Below are positions 55,201 through 64,000 of a stretch of 64,000 nt of DNA, piece by piece; position 1 is the stretch's first letter; each line of letters starts with the position of its first letter. The stretch covers positions 1-64,000 of the forward strand of contig DAAN01000025.1 in assembly GCA_001701135.1 (NCBI GenBank), written 5' to 3'. The position numbers were made by a program, and so were the translations under genes. A model generated the notes under the pieces. The model did not search any database. It was given only the letters and a program-made list of their open reading frames with translations, and was not told the origin of the DNA. Source of the stretch: Bacteroidales bacterium H3 (GTDB lineage: Bacteria; Bacteroidota; Bacteroidia; Bacteroidales; Muribaculaceae).

Positions 55201-56319
55201 TTACAGTATTACTATCTTTTTGGAACTGCTGCCCACCGACAATACATATACTCCGGCTTGTTCCACTCTGATCTGCACCGGCCGTTCCCCGGACGCGGAG
55301 GCCTTGACCCTCCCGGTCAAATCAAACAGACGAACTGAAGCGTTTGCCGGCAGCCCTTCGACAATTATAGTCTTACCCTCAATGGTAACAGAGGCTATAT
55401 CTATTGAGCTGGCTTCAATGCCTGAATTCTTAATGGCCGTCACTTCTGTAATAGAATTCGGAAGGATGTATTCGCGGGCATTCGGCATTGTGAATATAAC
55501 ATTGTCCAATCGAATCTCTGATTTCTCAGCGATATTCTGATCTGCCACCACTGTGAAACTTACCAATGCGCCGTCGTTGCCCGAAAACGGGGTGTTGGAC
55601 AAAGACAGACATGCGATACGGGTTCTTCCACCGCTGAAGTTCTTTGTAGAAACAGTGTGGTCGGAGGCGCGCTGACTGAGCTGGAATGAACCATCCTGAA
55701 TTGTAAGACCTGCGGGCACTGTTATATCCGCCTGAAAAGCCGTGAAAGAAGTCTCATTTGACAGTTCGATGGATATTTGCGTGGCTTCACCGACCGCTAT
55801 CTTGAAATCAGGGATAAATGCTTTATCGATATGTTCAGTTCCTAAAGATGTTGAGATTTCCGGGAATTCAACGTCCTTGTTGCCGGACCCGATAAACAAT
55901 ATATCCTTAACGGTCAGTTCACCTCCGGCAAACTCTGAGGCGGCTTTTACCTTGATATTCAACAGCGCTCCGCTGTTCCCCGAAAATGAGGCATGGGAAG
56001 TGGAGAAAGTGCCGAAACGCAGAGAACCGTCGGCCAGCGTATTGCCTACTATCTGGAATGAATTGTCTGCTCGCGACGAAAGCGTGATTGCCGGTTTCCC
56101 GTTCTCGGCTACCACTTCCAGCCCTTCGGGCAGTTTCAGATCTGCCTGAAAACCAAAATAAGGGTTCTCGTTATCAAGGCAGAAAACCAAAGTACGGGTC
56201 TCGGCAGGCTCGATATTGGCCGCCTCCATATAAAAGCGGTCGGCAGCCGATGCCGCCGACATTGCTCCGAAAAGCAATGCCAGCGTCAACAGCATGCGTT
56301 GCAATAATGATTTCTTCAT
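55201..56319 (-). CDS. Secreted protein with two cohesin-like domains and T9SS tail
   Basis: 372 residues: signal peptide (LLQRMLLTLALLFGAMSAAS), two similar cohesin-like beta-sandwich domains (about 28-150 and 170-290; FGFQADLKLPEGLEV versus FTAFQADITVPAGLTIQD), then a ~75-residue type IX sorting tail (VRLFDLTGRVKAS ... GVYVLSVGSSSKKIVIL). It is exported to the surface. It starts 14 bases after the LRR gene and shares its cohesin-like module, so the two probably act together. No catalytic motif. Confidence 0.8.
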   Translation of the reverse strand: MKKSLLQRMLLTLALLFGAMSAASAADRFYMEAANIEPAETRTLVFCLDNENPYFGFQADLKLPEGLEVVAENGKPAITLSSRADNSFQIVGNTLADGSLRFGTFSTSHASFSGNSGALLNIKVKAASEFAGGELTVKDILFIGSGNKDVEFPEISTSLGTEHIDKAFIPDFKIAVGEATQISIELSNETSFTAFQADITVPAGLTIQDGSFQLSQRASDHTVSTKNFSGGRTRIACLSLSNTPFSGNDGALVSFTVVADQNIAEKSEIRLDNVIFTMPNAREYILPNSITEVTAIKNSGIEASSIDIASVTIEGKTIIVEGLPANASVRLFDLTGRVKASASGERPVQIRVEQAGVYVLSVGSSSKKIVIL

Positions 56320-56333
56320 AGTCGTTTGAGCGA

Positions 56334-59300
56334 TTATTTAACCATTATCTTTTCTGTTCTGTTGCCTGCGGTAACAACATATACACCGGGAACGACATTT
56401 CGGTTTTCCACATCGGAAGATGCTACGAAGTGTGAGAGTATCGTACCGTCCACTGCATAGATTGCAACCTCGGAACCCTCGGCATTGTAAATGTTGATGC
56501 CGTCTGCCGTTGCCTCAATACGTATGTTCGATATTCCGACACTGTCAATGCCCGACAGATCGGAATTATTACCGCCGATGGCAGTAAGGACATATTCATG
56601 AGCCTGCGCATCGGAAGCAAGGATATTATTGATCCTTATGCGGTGGGAAGCACTTCCATTCACTTTCACGACAAGTTCGAGGATTGCCTCATCGTTATCG
56701 GCAAAAATAGAATTATTGATATCAAACAATGCCACACGCATTGTTCGGTCATCTACACGCTTCATGGCAAGAGTGTGATTTCCTTCCGCACGATTGCCGA
56801 TATTGACAGCGGCAAGCTTCATACCATCGGGGACTGTAACGTCAGCCTGGAGAGCGACATAATCGAGTGTATTGTCAAGAGCGACGAATACCGAAGTGGT
56901 TTCTCCGATTTTTGCAGAGTAGTCATCAATGACGAGCACATCTGTGTCGTGGCTTGTCGTACTGTTAAGAGCTTTATCTTTAGCCACCGATAAATCAGCA
57001 ACAGGCTGATCAAGCACAATAGTGACTGTTCCGGAAGCATCGGCAAGAGTGATACGGCTGTCGGCATTCACATCGGCTGCACGGAAAACGAATATTTCGG
57101 GAGTTATCCCGACCGCATAATTCGCGGTATTGACGGCATCCGTAATGGTAACGCGGTCATCGTCGTTGGAGTCGCCGGATGTGGGAGGCACAACGTTCAC
57201 ACGGAAAGTAAATGAAACGCTCGAACCATCGTTGGCTGTTGCCGTTACATTTGCTGTTCCATCATAGACGGCAATTAGAGTTCCGTTTTCGTCAACTTTA
57301 ACAGCTGAAGAATTGTCCGATTTCCATGAAACGCTTCTGTCCGTAGCATTTTCGGGATATACAGTTGTTTCGCACGTCATGGAGCGTCCTACTTTAATAC
57401 TGATTTCAGACTCGCCTTCTATCCGCTCAACAAGAGTAGGCATAACCTTTACTGAGCATGTTGCATAGATGCCCGAACCGTCGGCAGCGTAAGCGGTAAT
57501 AACCACATCGCCAGGTTTCTTACCGGAAACAAGACCGGCGTTATCGACAGTTGCAATTGACGTGTCACTCGAGCGGAAAAGCACGGTGGCATCTGTGGCA
57601 TTGTCGGGCGATGCCGTGGCTGAAAGACGCAGTGTCTCGGTGTCACGGATAGTAGCCTCATTCTGACTCAGGGTTATTGCGGTTATAAACTCGCCATCTG
57701 TCATCGGACGAATCTGGAAGAATTCCCACCACGTATCTGAATCCTTATAATCCTGTACAGCATCGGCCGGAACGAACACTGTGCCGTTGTCAATCACATT
57801 CTGCGGGAACCCCGGAGAACCTACCGGAGGAATTGTATTGTAAGATTTGATATGGCCGACTTTTGTACAACCGTCAAAACAATTGACACCTAAGGATGTG
57901 ACATTCGAGCCCAGTGAGATCCAGCCCACATTAGAACAGCCCTTGAACGCGCGGGCGCCAACCGAGCTAATGGATCCTTCCGGAATTGTAACTACGGATA
58001 ATGATGTACAACCTTGGAAAGCCTCTACGCCAAGTCCGTAGACTTTTGCAGGAATATCAACCGAAGCAAGTTTACTGCAATTCTCAAATGCTCTCGGACC
58101 GATGATTTCGAGACCCGAGTTAAGTTCAAGATTCACAAGGCTGGTGCATCCTGAGAAACAGCCGTCGGAAATTGCCGTTAATGTAGACGGCATTTTCACG
58201 TTGTCGAGCGATACGTTTTTGGCAAATGCTCTTTCTCCTAAGGAGGTCAACCCTTCTCCAAACGTAAGTCGAGACAAAGACTTACAATTATAGAAACTTT
58301 GCTCTCCAATTGATTCCACACCTCTTGGAATAACGACTTCCGGAAGTGCCGTGCAATTCATGAATAAATACTTGCCGATAGTTCCGACAGTTTCACCAAG
58401 AGTCAGTTCGATTAAATTCGACCTTCCTTCAAAAGGAGCACAAGTATACGAGTTTACATCGTAGGTAAGCCAGCGGCCAAGATGAAGTTTCTCAATAGGA
58501 CAATCCCTAAACATACTTGTCGAGCCATTACGGCCTCGCCCTACTGTCATCACCTCCGTGCCGTTTTCGACACGGAGATTCTTCATAGAAGTACATTTAG
58601 TGAAAACGTTGTCCTTTATTTCTGTAACAGATGCCGGAATGGAAAGGTTATCCAAAACGACACAGTTACTGAACAAATCCTTATTAAGAACCGGCAGCTG
58701 ATTGGATAGCACTACCGATGCCAGTAATTCGTCATTTTGGAAAGCCCCGTCGCCAAGAGTGGTAACATTATTGGGAATTATACAGCTTTCAAGGGAACCC
58801 ATATTGGCAAAAGCATACGCGCCAATGAATGTAAGGCTTTCAGGAAGAATGAAATTCTTTACGGAAGAACAGCCATTAAGCAAGTAGGGTAATAATTGCG
58901 TTACTGTTCCTGCCTGCGAGAATGTTACAGTTTGTATTGTAGATAAGTCTTTGAATGGCGAAAAGCCGTTGTCTGCGTCGGAGGTGTATCTGAGATTACG
59001 CCCGATATAAACATTCTTTAAAGGATTGCTGTAGAACATTCCTTTGCCTTGTCCACCGATTCCGATGGTCAGCTCAGTCTCTGAATCGCCTATGGTGACA
59101 TCGGTCAATGAGTTGTCACCGTAGAAAGCTCCCGTGTGTATCTCTGTCACCGAAGGCGGAATTATTATTGACTTTAACGCATAGCATCCTGAAAGTACAT
59201 ATTCGTTAAGGGCCGAAAGCTTCTCCGACAGATGAATCGACTCCATAGCGCTGCAGTACCGGAATGCACTTTGCCCCACATTTGTCACGTTGTCAGGGAG

Positions 59301-62300
59301 AGTCAGTGACGGTATCGAAGGATCATAGTAAAATGCGCAATCTCCTATCTTGGTTAATGTTGACGGCAGAGAGATAGTGGTCAATGCCGAATTTGACTCG
59401 AAAGCATAATCATTTATGACAGTGATTCCTTCGGGCAATGTAAGTGACGGCAACTTCTTAGCACCGGACAGGAAATAAGCCGGAATATTTGTAATATTCC
59501 CCTCTTGAGAGAATTGAAGATCAGTCAATTCTTCTTGCCGGGCGAAAGGAGCATGTTCTCGAGGATAAGTATATGAACCGACGTTATATGACAAATTTCT
59601 TCCTACATACAGTGACTTTATCGGACTATCGGAGAACATCGAGTTGGCGGTACTGAGAGACAGAGCCTTGTCACTGTTATTTATAATAATCTTCTCAATA
59701 CCCGAACAACCGTCAAAAGCATGACCGCCGATGCTTCTTAGCGCAGACGGCAATGCTATTTCAGGCAGTGAGGAGCAGTTGCGGAAAGCATACTCATTAA
59801 TTGAGACAAGGCTTTCCGGAAGAGTAATCGTCGTTATTCCCGTGCAGCCATCGAGAAGATAGTTATATACATTTGTCACGTTATCTCCCGTAAAGAGTAC
59901 TCGGCGCAGCGTCGCCCTATCACGGAATGGCGAAAGCGTATTTGAATATGTGTAAGTCAGATTTCGCCCTATTCGCAGAGTCTTTAACGGCGAATCAGTG
60001 AACTGCGGTATCTCTACGCTATACTGGCTATTGCCAAACGTAAGCGAAGTTAGGGCGGTGCAGCCGTTAAAACTTCCTCCGCCTATTGTTCGCACAGTAC
60101 CGGGTATGGTCATTGACAAGAGTTCTGAACATCCGTCGAAGCAAAAACCTCCTATAGTAGTTATTCCAGAATTGAGAGTGGCAAGTGCAAGCGTCCGACA
60201 GTTCTGAAATGCTTTTTCCCCTACGGTCACTGTTGTGCCGGGAATCGAAATCTCTGTAAGGACTGAGCAGTTCCTGAAGGCGGAATTTCCTAATGAAGTC
60301 AGATTATCGCCCAACGATGCGTATGTGAGTTTTACGCAGTTTTCAAAAGCTGAAGTGCCGATTGATTTGGTAGTATTGGGCAATCTCACGGCGGTGAGGG
60401 CCTTGCAGTCCATGAAAGAAAAGGCGCCGATTGATTCTATTCCGTCTTTGAATTCAATTTGTGTTATGCTGTTTGCATTCTGAAAAGCTCGGTCGCCTAT
60501 TGTTTTCAATCCGGACGGCAGGCTGACGTTGATTAAAGATGTGCAGTTGCGGAATGCTTCGTCCCCAATAGCAGTTTGTCCGTTAAAAGTAACGGCTGAG
60601 AGTTTGGAACAGCCATAAAAGGCTTTGCACCCGACTGTCTTAACACTTTCGGGAAGCGTTATGGTGGTAAGATTTGTGTTGTTCTCAAAACCTTTATCCG
60701 CAACAGCCGTTACTGAGAAAGTTCCTTCCGACCAATTGACTGTTGCAGGGATTTGAATCGATTCAGGACGGTTTGTCGGATGAGCCTGTACCTCAGCTGT
60801 TGAGGCGGTTAAAGGAATGTAAGAACAGTTATCGTCATAGAACCATTCCTTAATGTACTTGAGATCTTTCCAGTTGTTAGAAGAAGAATAAATTGATTTC
60901 CGTCCGTAAGGCACGTATGCAGTTGCATTGACTACCGTATTTGGATTGGAGCTTCCAATAAAAGTAGATGTTCCGACAGCTGGAACCGACGATGCCATGC
61001 TGATTATCCTGTCTAAGTTCTTGCATCCGTAAAACAAGTAATCAGGCAAGCTTGTCACCTTTTCTCCGATGGTGACCTTTATTAATTTAGACTGATTGTA
61101 AAACGCTGAATAGCTGTAGGACTGCGGATAACTCTCGAATGGATAAGAAGAGCCATAAGAAGTAGAGGCCAGTTTGTATTTTATATTTCTTCCGAGATAT
61201 ACTTCTTCAAGCGGACAACAATAAAACATACCTCTATTATAAATTGAGGCGCCAGTGTTGGAGTAATTATGCCATGATAAAGTTAGATTGGCTGTACCAT
61301 CCTCAAAAACAATTGATTTAAGAGACGTACATCCATAAAATGGAAGATAGGTTCCCTCCAGACTACTACTGTTCCATTCAGTTTTTGTTCCTATTTCCGT
61401 CACACTTGCAGGAATTGTTATGCTTTCAAGTGACGTACAGTTAGCAAATGCAGCATCATCTATGGTTGTAACTGAAGAACCTATTTTGAGTTTCTTTAAT
61501 CGTATGCAATTGTTGAAAGTTCCACTATTTATTGCTTTAACATTATCTCCTATTATACATTCCTCAAGCATAGACGCACCACTAAAAGCGTATGCTCCAA
61601 CATCGGTGGTGCCATTTCCAATGATAACTTGCTTAGTCTCGCACGATCCAAAGGCACTTTCTCCTATGGTAGTAACCGTGGAGGGTATATTAATGACCGG
61701 GATGGCAGTTTCCCGGAATGCTCCATTTCCGATGTAATGCAATCCCTCCGGAAAATCAATATATTTAAGAGATGTGCATTTGGCAAAGGCTTCTTTGGAT
61801 ATAATTCTTATTGACGATGGCATCTTGACTGTTTCCAAATTCTTATTGCCGCCAAAGGCACTTTCTCTTATTTCATACACCCCTTGAGGAATATCAATTA
61901 GAGAAATATCACATTCATTAAAGCAATGGTCCGGAATTTCCTGTAACTTATTGCCTAAGTGTACAGATTTAAGATTGCTACATTTATAAAACAGATAATC
62001 AGGCAAACTTGTCACCTTATCTCCGATTGTGACTTTTGTTAATTTAGATTGATTGTAAAACGCAGAATAGCCGTATGACTGCGGATAACTCTCGAACGGA
62101 TAAGAAGAGCCATAAGAAGTAGAGGCCAGTTTGTATTTTATATTTCTTCCGAGATATACTTCTTCAAGCGGACAACAATAAAACATACCTCTATTATATA
62201 TTGAGGCGCCAGTGTTGGAGTGATTATGCCATGATAAAGTTAGATTGGCTGTACCATCCTCAAAAATAATTGATTTAAGAGACGTACATCCGTAAAAAGG

Positions 62301-62660
62301 AAGATAAGTACCCTCTTGGTCACTGCTATTCCATTCAGTCTTTGTTCCTATTTCAGTCACACTTGCAGGGATTGTTATGCTTTCAAGTGATGTGCGGTTC
62401 GCAAACGCTCCATCTCCGATTTTTGTGACCCTATAGGTCGTATTTTCTATTTCGATTTGAGACGGAATGACAACATTTCGTGATAAACCGCTGAGGCTAG
62501 TGACGGTGGCGGTGCGATTTGAGCTGCTCGATGAAGTCGTATAATAGTAGTATATACCACCTATGTTTACCGACTCCGCATAGGCGCTTAGCCCAATGCA
62601 GACAACAAGCGACAACAGAGCAAGACATCGCTTGAAAGTAGATGTTGTAGATTGGTTCAT
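56334..62660 (-). CDS. Giant BspA-like LRR surface protein with Ig, dockerin-like, cohesin-like and T9SS modules
   Basis: 2108 residues. Signal peptide (about 1-28), about 1500 residues of BspA/LRR_5 repeats (typical LESITIPASVTEIG; SLPDYLFYKCSNL), two Big_2 Ig-like domains (about 1650-1815, e.g. TSIATVDNAGLVSGKKPGD), a dockerin-like pair of calcium loops (GDSNDDDRVTITDAVNTANY and AADVNADSRITLADASG, about 1820-1870), a cohesin-like domain (about 1895-2020), and a T9SS tail ending NRTEKIMVK. BspA-like proteins bind host matrix, other bacteria or glycans. An internal 411-bp segment is duplicated 957 bp apart. First gene of a two-gene operon. Confidence 0.9.
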   Translation of the reverse strand: MNQSTTSTFKRCLALLSLVVCIGLSAYAESVNIGGIYYYYTTSSSSSNRTATVTSLSGLSRNVVIPSQIEIENTTYRVTKIGDGAFANRTSLESITIPASVTEIGTKTEWNSSDQEGTYLPFYGCTSLKSIIFEDGTANLTLSWHNHSNTGASIYNRGMFYCCPLEEVYLGRNIKYKLASTSYGSSYPFESYPQSYGYSAFYNQSKLTKVTIGDKVTSLPDYLFYKCSNLKSVHLGNKLQEIPDHCFNECDISLIDIPQGVYEIRESAFGGNKNLETVKMPSSIRIISKEAFAKCTSLKYIDFPEGLHYIGNGAFRETAIPVINIPSTVTTIGESAFGSCETKQVIIGNGTTDVGAYAFSGASMLEECIIGDNVKAINSGTFNNCIRLKKLKIGSSVTTIDDAAFANCTSLESITIPASVTEIGTKTEWNSSSLEGTYLPFYGCTSLKSIVFEDGTANLTLSWHNYSNTGASIYNRGMFYCCPLEEVYLGRNIKYKLASTSYGSSYPFESYPQSYSYSAFYNQSKLIKVTIGEKVTSLPDYLFYGCKNLDRIISMASSVPAVGTSTFIGSSNPNTVVNATAYVPYGRKSIYSSSNNWKDLKYIKEWFYDDNCSYIPLTASTAEVQAHPTNRPESIQIPATVNWSEGTFSVTAVADKGFENNTNLTTITLPESVKTVGCKAFYGCSKLSAVTFNGQTAIGDEAFRNCTSLINVSLPSGLKTIGDRAFQNANSITQIEFKDGIESIGAFSFMDCKALTAVRLPNTTKSIGTSAFENCVKLTYASLGDNLTSLGNSAFRNCSVLTEISIPGTTVTVGEKAFQNCRTLALATLNSGITTIGGFCFDGCSELLSMTIPGTVRTIGGGSFNGCTALTSLTFGNSQYSVEIPQFTDSPLKTLRIGRNLTYTYSNTLSPFRDRATLRRVLFTGDNVTNVYNYLLDGCTGITTITLPESLVSINEYAFRNCSSLPEIALPSALRSIGGHAFDGCSGIEKIIINNSDKALSLSTANSMFSDSPIKSLYVGRNLSYNVGSYTYPREHAPFARQEELTDLQFSQEGNITNIPAYFLSGAKKLPSLTLPEGITVINDYAFESNSALTTISLPSTLTKIGDCAFYYDPSIPSLTLPDNVTNVGQSAFRYCSAMESIHLSEKLSALNEYVLSGCYALKSIIIPPSVTEIHTGAFYGDNSLTDVTIGDSETELTIGIGGQGKGMFYSNPLKNVYIGRNLRYTSDADNGFSPFKDLSTIQTVTFSQAGTVTQLLPYLLNGCSSVKNFILPESLTFIGAYAFANMGSLESCIIPNNVTTLGDGAFQNDELLASVVLSNQLPVLNKDLFSNCVVLDNLSIPASVTEIKDNVFTKCTSMKNLRVENGTEVMTVGRGRNGSTSMFRDCPIEKLHLGRWLTYDVNSYTCAPFEGRSNLIELTLGETVGTIGKYLFMNCTALPEVVIPRGVESIGEQSFYNCKSLSRLTFGEGLTSLGERAFAKNVSLDNVKMPSTLTAISDGCFSGCTSLVNLELNSGLEIIGPRAFENCSKLASVDIPAKVYGLGVEAFQGCTSLSVVTIPEGSISSVGARAFKGCSNVGWISLGSNVTSLGVNCFDGCTKVGHIKSYNTIPPVGSPGFPQNVIDNGTVFVPADAVQDYKDSDTWWEFFQIRPMTDGEFITAITLSQNEATIRDTETLRLSATASPDNATDATVLFRSSDTSIATVDNAGLVSGKKPGDVVITAYAADGSGIYATCSVKVMPTLVERIEGESEISIKVGRSMTCETTVYPENATDRSVSWKSDNSSAVKVDENGTLIAVYDGTANVTATANDGSSVSFTFRVNVVPPTSGDSNDDDRVTITDAVNTANYAVGITPEIFVFRAADVNADSRITLADASGTVTIVLDQPVADLSVAKDKALNSTTSHDTDVLVIDDYSAKIGETTSVFVALDNTLDYVALQADVTVPDGMKLAAVNIGNRAEGNHTLAMKRVDDRTMRVALFDINNSIFADNDEAILELVVKVNGSASHRIRINNILASDAQAHEYVLTAIGGNNSDLSGIDSVGISNIRIEATADGINIYNAEGSEVAIYAVDGTILSHFVASSDVENRNVVPGVYVVTAGNRTEKIMVK
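61044..62412 (-). repeat. Near-identical intragenic duplication in the LRR gene
   Basis: Bases 61044-61455 and 62001-62412 are nearly identical (offset 957 = 319 codons). Both encode the segment from ITIPASVTEIGTKTEWNSS through YLGRNIKYKLASTSYGSS and the following FYNQSKL repeat. The identity at silent sites points to recent duplication or gene conversion. Confidence 0.85.
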
Positions 62661-62689
62661 GGTTGGTTTATGTTTTGATTTTTTGTTGT

Positions 62690-63196
62690 CTAAAGTTTTA
62701 GAAGGAGATTGAATAAGTTTTCGGCACAGATGGTATTCAGATGGATTTCATCAATGTATTGACCCCACCCATTCCATCTGACGATGGTCGTTGTCTCTAC
62801 AATCCTGGCATTGTGAAGAAAACCGAAATCCCAAAGAATTTTATAAACCGTGGGAGGTGTCTTGTAATATTGCGTGTGACTTGCGCCAATTACGGCATAA
62901 CATCCCTGACTTAAACATTTGTTTAGAGCATTTTGAACATTTGCTTCACTCCCTTTATCTCCATAGGTGATTATGCCGACTCTGCCGAAGCCGGGGAAGT
63001 CCAGTATCACGAAGCAATCGCGATGTATATCCAAGGTGTACCCCTCGTTATGAATACGTGTTGCACCCTTACTAATGAGTAAATCTATCAGAAGATGAAG
63101 CGTAGGTGTTTTTCCACGGTTTCCGGCACCTTTTAATATGATGACTTTTTCGGGGGGCTGTACGGCCACTTTTCCCGACTCAGCTGATTTTTCCAT
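62690..63196 (-). CDS. Orphan P-loop protein, function unknown
   Basis: 168 residues from the ATG at 63196; the frame runs to 63301 but the extra stretch (hydrophobic FFFFLILCQW) is doubtful. ILKGAGNRGKTPTLHLLIDL (about 17-36) is a good Walker A; DCFVILDFPGFGRVGIITYGDKG (about 55-77) could supply the Mg2+/Walker B side. It resembles small NTP-binding or kinase-like folds, with no family recognised. It is 29 bases upstream of the LRR operon on the same strand. Confidence 0.55.
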   Translation of the reverse strand: MEKSAESGKVAVQPPEKVIILKGAGNRGKTPTLHLLIDLLISKGATRIHNEGYTLDIHRDCFVILDFPGFGRVGIITYGDKGSEANVQNALNKCLSQGCYAVIGASHTQYYKTPPTVYKILWDFGFLHNARIVETTTIVRWNGWGQYIDEIHLNTICAENLFNLLLKL

Positions 63197-63665
63197 CTGC
63201 GTAAAAAATCGTGCCAACGCTCCCCACTGGCATAGTATTAGAAAAAAGAAAAAGCGTGAGAGCCATATCTGTTGCCCGTCACGCCTCTTGAGGCCTACCA
63301 CAGCCCACCCTTGCAGACGAGCAACGCAGACCTCACGCCGATATGATAATAAGCCGCCTCGCGATGGATCATCAAAACGAGCCGGGCGGTATTGTCATAC
63401 CCATGAGCATCTATCGTCGCTTCATCCTTGGCAAGGGGTTGAAAGTGGTAGTTTCAAGAGGCCAAGAACAAGCGCAAATAAACGCTTTCCCAAAATGTCA
63501 TTCCCTCACCTGCCGTGGCTGCTTGTGCGGCTTCTCCCGGACGGCGTGAGAACAGATGCAAAATTAGCAAATATTTTTTATATACAATAGTTTTCTTAAG
63601 AAATGCGAAAAAAATGCGGGGAGGGAGTATGCCGACAAAATTCCCTTGCAGAGCGGGTGTGGGTA
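63197..63665. other. Intergenic region without a convincing gene
   Basis: A plus-strand frame at 63343-63549 has no recognisable start context or family resemblance. Minus-strand TAATTTTG-type boxes are not clear; GCAAAATTAGCAA near 63555 (minus TAATTTTG) may be the -7 box of a minus-strand transcript. Confidence 0.3.
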
Positions 63666-64000
63666 TCAGTAGTTGTTGTTGCGGATGCGGTAGAGGGTCT
63701 CTTTGGTGACGCCTAAGTAGGAGGCGATCTGGGTGATGGTGGCCACATGGAGCAGACGGGGATAGCGCGTGGTGAGCCACGCATAACGCTGCGGCGCGGT
63801 CATGGTCTGCATCATATAGATGCGTTCTTCAAGGAATTCGTTGTAGCGCATCAGCGCGGCATTGAGAAAAAGCAACGCCGGCACATCCTGTATCACCCCG
63901 TAGCTCTCCATTATATCCTTGATGGAGTTGTGGGGGATATATATAACGTCAGTATCTTCGAGAAACTGCACCGAAATGGTGTCGGGCTGCACTTTGAGAT
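63666..64000 (-). CDS. Crp/Fnr-family regulator, C-terminal part
   Basis: The frame is open to the window edge, so the N-terminal cyclic-nucleotide-type sensor domain lies beyond it; about 111 residues are visible. LEERIYMMQTMTAPQRYAWL and HVATITQIASYLGVTKETLYRIR form the dimer helix and winged HTH of Bacteroidetes Crp/Fnr proteins. Ligand and targets unknown. Confidence 0.88.
   Translation of the reverse strand, partial: LKVQPDTISVQFLEDTDVIYIPHNSIKDIMESYGVIQDVPALLFLNAALMRYNEFLEERIYMMQTMTAPQRYAWLTTRYPRLLHVATITQIASYLGVTKETLYRIRNNNY

Noticed and set aside
63343-63549. 68-codon plus-strand frame
   Set aside because: No start context, no recognisable family, between two minus-strand genes.

Overview
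The window reads as a chromosome segment of a gut Bacteroidales bacterium, most like the Muribaculaceae/Bacteroidaceae. Evidence: Bacteroidetes-type promoters (TTTG about 20 bases before TAnnTTTG), tra genes of the CTnDOT family, type IX secretion sorting tails, and the Bacteroidales outer-membrane block DUF6242-DUF6089-uppS-bamA-ompH-ompH. No tRNA, rRNA or CRISPR array was seen.

Layout. (1) 1-2260: an array of small, tightly packed genes that resemble interbacterial-toxin immunity genes (one is DUF2750); the first and last carry a frameshift and an in-frame stop. (2) 2265-4553: two tandem tyrosine recombinases, one intact and one with degenerate catalytic residues. (3) 4789-~27045: a conjugative element on the minus strand (mobA, relaxase, traA-traG, three secreted Tra proteins, traJ, truncated traK). 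It has a candidate oriT hairpin and two matched promoters in front of mobA and traA. (4) 9875-18802: an 8.9 kb mobilizable element inserted into the Walker A codons of traG, flanked by a 10-bp direct repeat. It carries its own integrase, excisionase-like and HTH proteins, a MobV relaxase, and cargo (KilA-N protein, lipoprotein, membrane-anchored subtilase). The conjugation machine is therefore almost certainly dead, and the locus looks like nested insertions. (5) 26-27 kb: element end with a 12-bp tandem array, a promoter/terminator unit and repeated GGGTGCAA sites, abutting a decapitated GH3 glucosidase.

(6) 27430-41214: CE1-type esterase, an IS4-family insertion with 6-bp target repeats, GH20 hexosaminidase, LMW phosphatase, a complete L-rhamnose operon (rhaB-rhaA-rhaT-rhaD-fucO) divergent from a PAS-LuxR regulator, and a GH13 amylase gene broken by one TGA. 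(7) 41408-43000: methyltransferase, an orphan 17-codon leader, and a MITE-like element with a foldable interior. (8) 43251-50184: envelope biogenesis operon. (9) 50231-55016: manA, Nudix hydrolase, nitrilase-family amidase, acyltransferase, small protein, threonine synthase. (10) 55201-62660: a two-gene operon for secreted proteins, a 2108-residue BspA-like LRR protein (Ig-like, dockerin-like, cohesin-like, T9SS tail) and a smaller cohesin-like T9SS protein. (11) The right edge has an orphan P-loop protein and the 3' end of a Crp/Fnr regulator.

Protein families were assigned by reading motifs, without database searches. Boundaries of mobile elements are inferred from gene interruption and repeats.
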